Shown: positions 4,624-6,337 of the stretch, in pieces
Position numbering within the stretch: position 1 is the stretch's first letter
Layout: each line of letters opens with the position of its first letter
Assembly: GCA_002919115.1 (NCBI GenBank)
Contig: PKER01000354.1
Coordinates: 1-6,337, forward strand
Length of the DNA: 6,337 nt
Source of the DNA: a bacterium
GTDB lineage: Bacteria > Actinomycetota > Thermoleophilia > Solirubrobacterales > 70-9
Reading direction: 5' to 3'
Program-made: the position numbers and the translations under genes
Notes under the pieces: generated by a model
Told to the model about the DNA's origin: nothing
The model's input: the letters and a program-made list of their open reading frames with translations, nothing else
Databases searched by the model: none

Positions 4624-5852
4624 CACGCAGCCTCCGCCAGGCGTCGTCGCATGGTGACGATCGTGCCCTCCGGCTCGCGCTGTACGTCCATCTCATGCGT
4701 GAGCTCCTTCATCAGCTTGAGCCCGCGCCCACCGGCCGCAAGCGAAGTGGTGCGCCACTTGCCCCGGTCGCTCACCTGGATCACGATGTCCGAACCCTCC
4801 TCGATCGCCCTGACCTCGAAGTAGGCCTCGCCGGGAGGATATGCGTGGGCGATGGCGTTTGCGGCAGCTTCCCCGCAGGCGACCTGGAGCTCGTACGCGG
4901 CGGACTCGGGAACGCCGCGGGCGCGCAGCCACCGCCCGAGACCCCGCCGCACGGTCACGAGCGCCGTGGGATCGGCGGGCACTGTGAGCTCCAGGCGGTC
5001 GGTCACCTCGTCGTGGCAGGCGACCAGCAGCGCGATGTCGTCATGGGCGCCGTGCGTGTCGACGAGCCGGTCGACGAGCTTCCACGCCGCCTCGTCGGCG
5101 TCGTCCGGCAGGGTGGCGCTGGCGTGCGCGAGGCGGTCGAGGCCCACCGCGAGGCTCTCGCCCGGGCGCTCGACGAGGCCGTCCGTGTACATGACGAGCC
5201 GCGAGCCGCGCGGGAAGGCGATCACCGTCTCCTCGTAGTGCGGGAACGCGGCCGCGCCCACCGGCGCGCCGGGCGGCGTCTCGGCCGGCGTGCAGGCACC
5301 CCCGGGCTCGATCAGCAGCGGCGGGACGTGACCCGCGGAGGCGATCGTCGCGGTCTCGGCATCCAGATCGACGACCCCGAACAAGAGCGTCGCCGGCCGC
5401 CCTGCGACCTCGTGCGCGAACGCGTTCATGCGCTCGAGCACGAGCGCCGGGCGGAGCCCCTCGAGCGCGTACGCGCGGATCGCGCTCTGCAGCTGCGCCA
5501 TGCGGGCCGCCGCGTTGATCCCCCTCCCCACCACGTCGCCGATGATCAGCGCGACCTTGCCGTCGCGCAGCACCAGCGCGTCGAACCAGTCGCCGCCCAC
5601 CCGCGCCTCCGCGGAACCCGGCAGGTAGGTCGCCGCGAGCCGCAGGCCCGACACCTCCGGCAGGTTGGTGGGCAGCAGGCTGCGCTGCAGCGTCTCGGCC
5701 GTCGCCCGCTCGACGCTGACCTCCGCCGCCGCCCGGCGCAGGCCCTCGAGCGCGGCCCCGAGCAAAGGATCGACAGCGACCCCCTCTTCAGGGGCTCCGG
5801 CCGCCGGGTGGTCATCCCCCCGCGCACGCCCGCCGGCACCAAAATCGGCCAC
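4623..5852 (-). CDS. SpoIIE/PP2C-type phosphatase fused to a RsbW-like HATPase (anti-sigma kinase) domain
   Basis: A 409-residue partner-switching protein. Residues about 40-62 are the helical linker that precedes SpoIIE domains (ERATAETLQRSLLP). Residues about 70-280 are a PP2C-type phosphatase with metal-binding motifs VGGDWFDA (Asp88), GDVVGRG (Asp106), SAGHVPPLL, YTDGLVERP (Asp224) and HDDIALLV (Asp271/272). Residues about 285-405 are a GHKL ATPase of RsbW type: N-box ELQVACGEAAANAIAHAY (Glu328, Asn332, His336), VSDRGKW (Asp362), and GGRGLKLMKEL. The phosphatase would dephosphorylate and the ATPase phosphorylate the STAS serine, so one chain could hold both opposing activities. There is no PAS, GAF, HAMP or receiver sensor, since only about 40 residues precede the linker. 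GTG at 5852 is forced by an in-frame TAG four codons upstream and by the lack of later candidates. No clear ribosome binding site is seen. Confidence 0.9.
   Translation of the reverse strand: MADFGAGGRARGDDHPAAGAPEEGVAVDPLLGAALEGLRRAAAEVSVERATAETLQRSLLPTNLPEVSGLRLAATYLPGSAEARVGGDWFDALVLRDGKVALIIGDVVGRGINAAARMAQLQSAIRAYALEGLRPALVLERMNAFAHEVAGRPATLLFGVVDLDAETATIASAGHVPPLLIEPGGACTPAETPPGAPVGAAAFPHYEETVIAFPRGSRLVMYTDGLVERPGESLAVGLDRLAHASATLPDDADEAAWKLVDRLVDTHGAHDDIALLVACHDEVTDRLELTVPADPTALVTVRRGLGRWLRARGVPESAAYELQVACGEAAANAIAHAYPPGEAYFEVRAIEEGSDIVIQVSDRGKWRTTSLAAGGRGLKLMKELTHEMDVQREPEGTIVTMRRRLAEAA
4631..4635 (-). promoter_or_regulatory. Ribosome binding site GGAGG for the STAS gene
   Basis: GGAGG on the minus strand lies inside the last codons of the phosphatase/kinase gene, 7 nt before ATG at 4623. 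It supports coupled translation of the pair. Confidence 0.6.
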
Positions 5853-5855
5853 GCG

Positions 5856-5870
5856 GCGATTCTAGATCGC
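5856..5870. promoter_or_regulatory. Inverted repeat GCGAT-N5-ATCGC in the divergent gap
   Basis: Five-base arms at 5856-5860 and 5866-5870 flank TCTAG, just upstream of the phosphatase/kinase gene in the 71-bp gap it shares with the plus-strand gene. It could be an operator for either direction. The arms are short and no promoter hexamers were confidently found. Confidence 0.25.
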
Positions 5871-5923
5871 GGCGCCCCCGGAGCACGCGTTCCCGCCGGG
5901 CCTCCCTTTAGCGTGCGCTCTTG

Positions 5924-6337
5924 GTGAGTAGACATAACGGCGAGAACTCCGCCGGCGATTGGGGGTCATTGGTCAGGGACTGGCTCGGCGACCTGTTCGA
6001 GCGCACGCCCCTCGAGGAGATCGACCGGCTGCCGCTGGGCTGGATCGCGCACGAGGCGGTCCCGCTGGTGACCGAGCTCATGGGCGCGGTCGAGCCCCGC
6101 GACCGCGTCGGCAGGCCGTCGCTGTCCCTGCGCGGGTTCCAGCGCGCCGCGAGCTTCGGCCTGAGCCACCCGGCCGAGGCGGCGTGGCGCATCCCGGGCG
6201 AGCTCGCCGTCCTGCACGCCCGCCTCGTCCGGGAGCTCGCCGAGCGCAACTCCGACCAGCGCGCCCTGGCGCGCGCCGCAACCGATCTGGCCGAGCTCTT
6301 CGGGGTCGTCGGCGAGGCGGCCCTGAGCGCGCGCCTG
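5924..6337 (+). CDS. N-terminal part of an unrecognised soluble helical protein (3' end outside window)
   Basis: The frame stays open for 138 codons from GTG at 5924 to the window edge. The translation begins MSRHNGENSAGDWG, then VRDWLGDLFERTPLEEIDR, LPLGWIAHEAVPLVTELMGA, LSLRGFQRAASFGL, and RIPGELAVLHARLVRELAER. It is Leu/Ala/Glu/Arg-rich and looks all-helical, with no signal peptide, membrane segment or catalytic motif in view. Similar helical N-terminal regions, I believe, precede signalling output domains such as GGDEF in related actinobacteria, but that is a recollection and the C-terminal part cannot be seen. TTG at 5969, preceded by GGGGG, is an alternative start that would drop 15 residues. 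Third-position GC bias is strong and the frame is preferred over the antisense frames. It is divergent from the partner-switch pair and might share control with it. Confidence 0.6.
   Translation, partial: MSRHNGENSAGDWGSLVRDWLGDLFERTPLEEIDRLPLGWIAHEAVPLVTELMGAVEPRDRVGRPSLSLRGFQRAASFGLSHPAEAAWRIPGELAVLHARLVRELAERNSDQRALARAATDLAELFGVVGEAALSARL

Noticed and set aside
5861..5866. TCTAGA palindrome near the divergent start sites
   Set aside because: A lone 6-base palindrome is expected by chance. It is only noted as the centre of the wider GCGAT/ATCGC dyad.
4695..5927. A 410-codon plus-strand open frame
   Set aside because: It is antisense to the SpoIIE/HATPase gene, whose catalytic motifs are intact, and has the low-complexity Arg/His/Gly composition of a shadow frame.

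Overview
The window is very GC-rich bacterial DNA with dense, overlapping genes and GTG as well as ATG starts. The protein types suggest a high-GC actinobacterium, probably of the Thermoleophilia/Solirubrobacterales kind: a polymerase-like membrane protein with a TPR tail, a polyprenyl-phosphate sugar-phosphate transferase, short LuxR regulators carrying PAS or GAF domains, an LPxxG-type surface protein, and a SpoIIE phosphatase fused to a RsbW-like ATPase. The lineage is inferred from gene content and composition only.

Layout. (1) Positions 3-560, plus strand: the 3' end of a membrane protein, probably of the O-antigen ligase/polymerase family, with a TPR region and a Lys-rich tail. A strong hairpin follows. 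(2) Positions 3293 down to 651, minus strand: a tightly packed probable operon. It encodes a secreted Cys-rich repeat protein with an LPFAG-type C-terminus, then a sugar-phosphate transferase whose reading frame is cut by an in-frame TAG into an N-terminal membrane fragment and a C-terminal catalytic part, then a PAS-LuxR regulator. Neighbouring frames overlap by 4 and 8 nt, apart from the break at the TAG. (3) Positions 3294-3473: a divergent regulatory region with a perfect 12-bp palindrome. (4) Positions 3474-4232, plus strand: a regulator with an N-terminal LuxR helix-turn-helix and a C-terminal GAF domain. (5) Positions 5852 down to 4267, minus strand: a two-gene partner-switching module, a PP2C phosphatase/HATPase fusion followed by a STAS antagonist, overlapping by 1 nt. 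(6) Positions 5924 to the end, plus strand: the start of an unrecognised helical protein that runs out of the window.

How it fits together. Genes 1 and 2 look like a cell-surface polysaccharide or envelope locus. It is flanked by two regulators with very similar DNA-binding domains, one co-transcribed with the transferase and one divergent from the operon. The partner-switch pair is probably a separate regulatory unit that controls an unlinked sigma factor or other target. The observations most worth a second look are the in-frame amber codon in an otherwise complete 478-codon transferase frame and the Cys-rich repeat surface protein.
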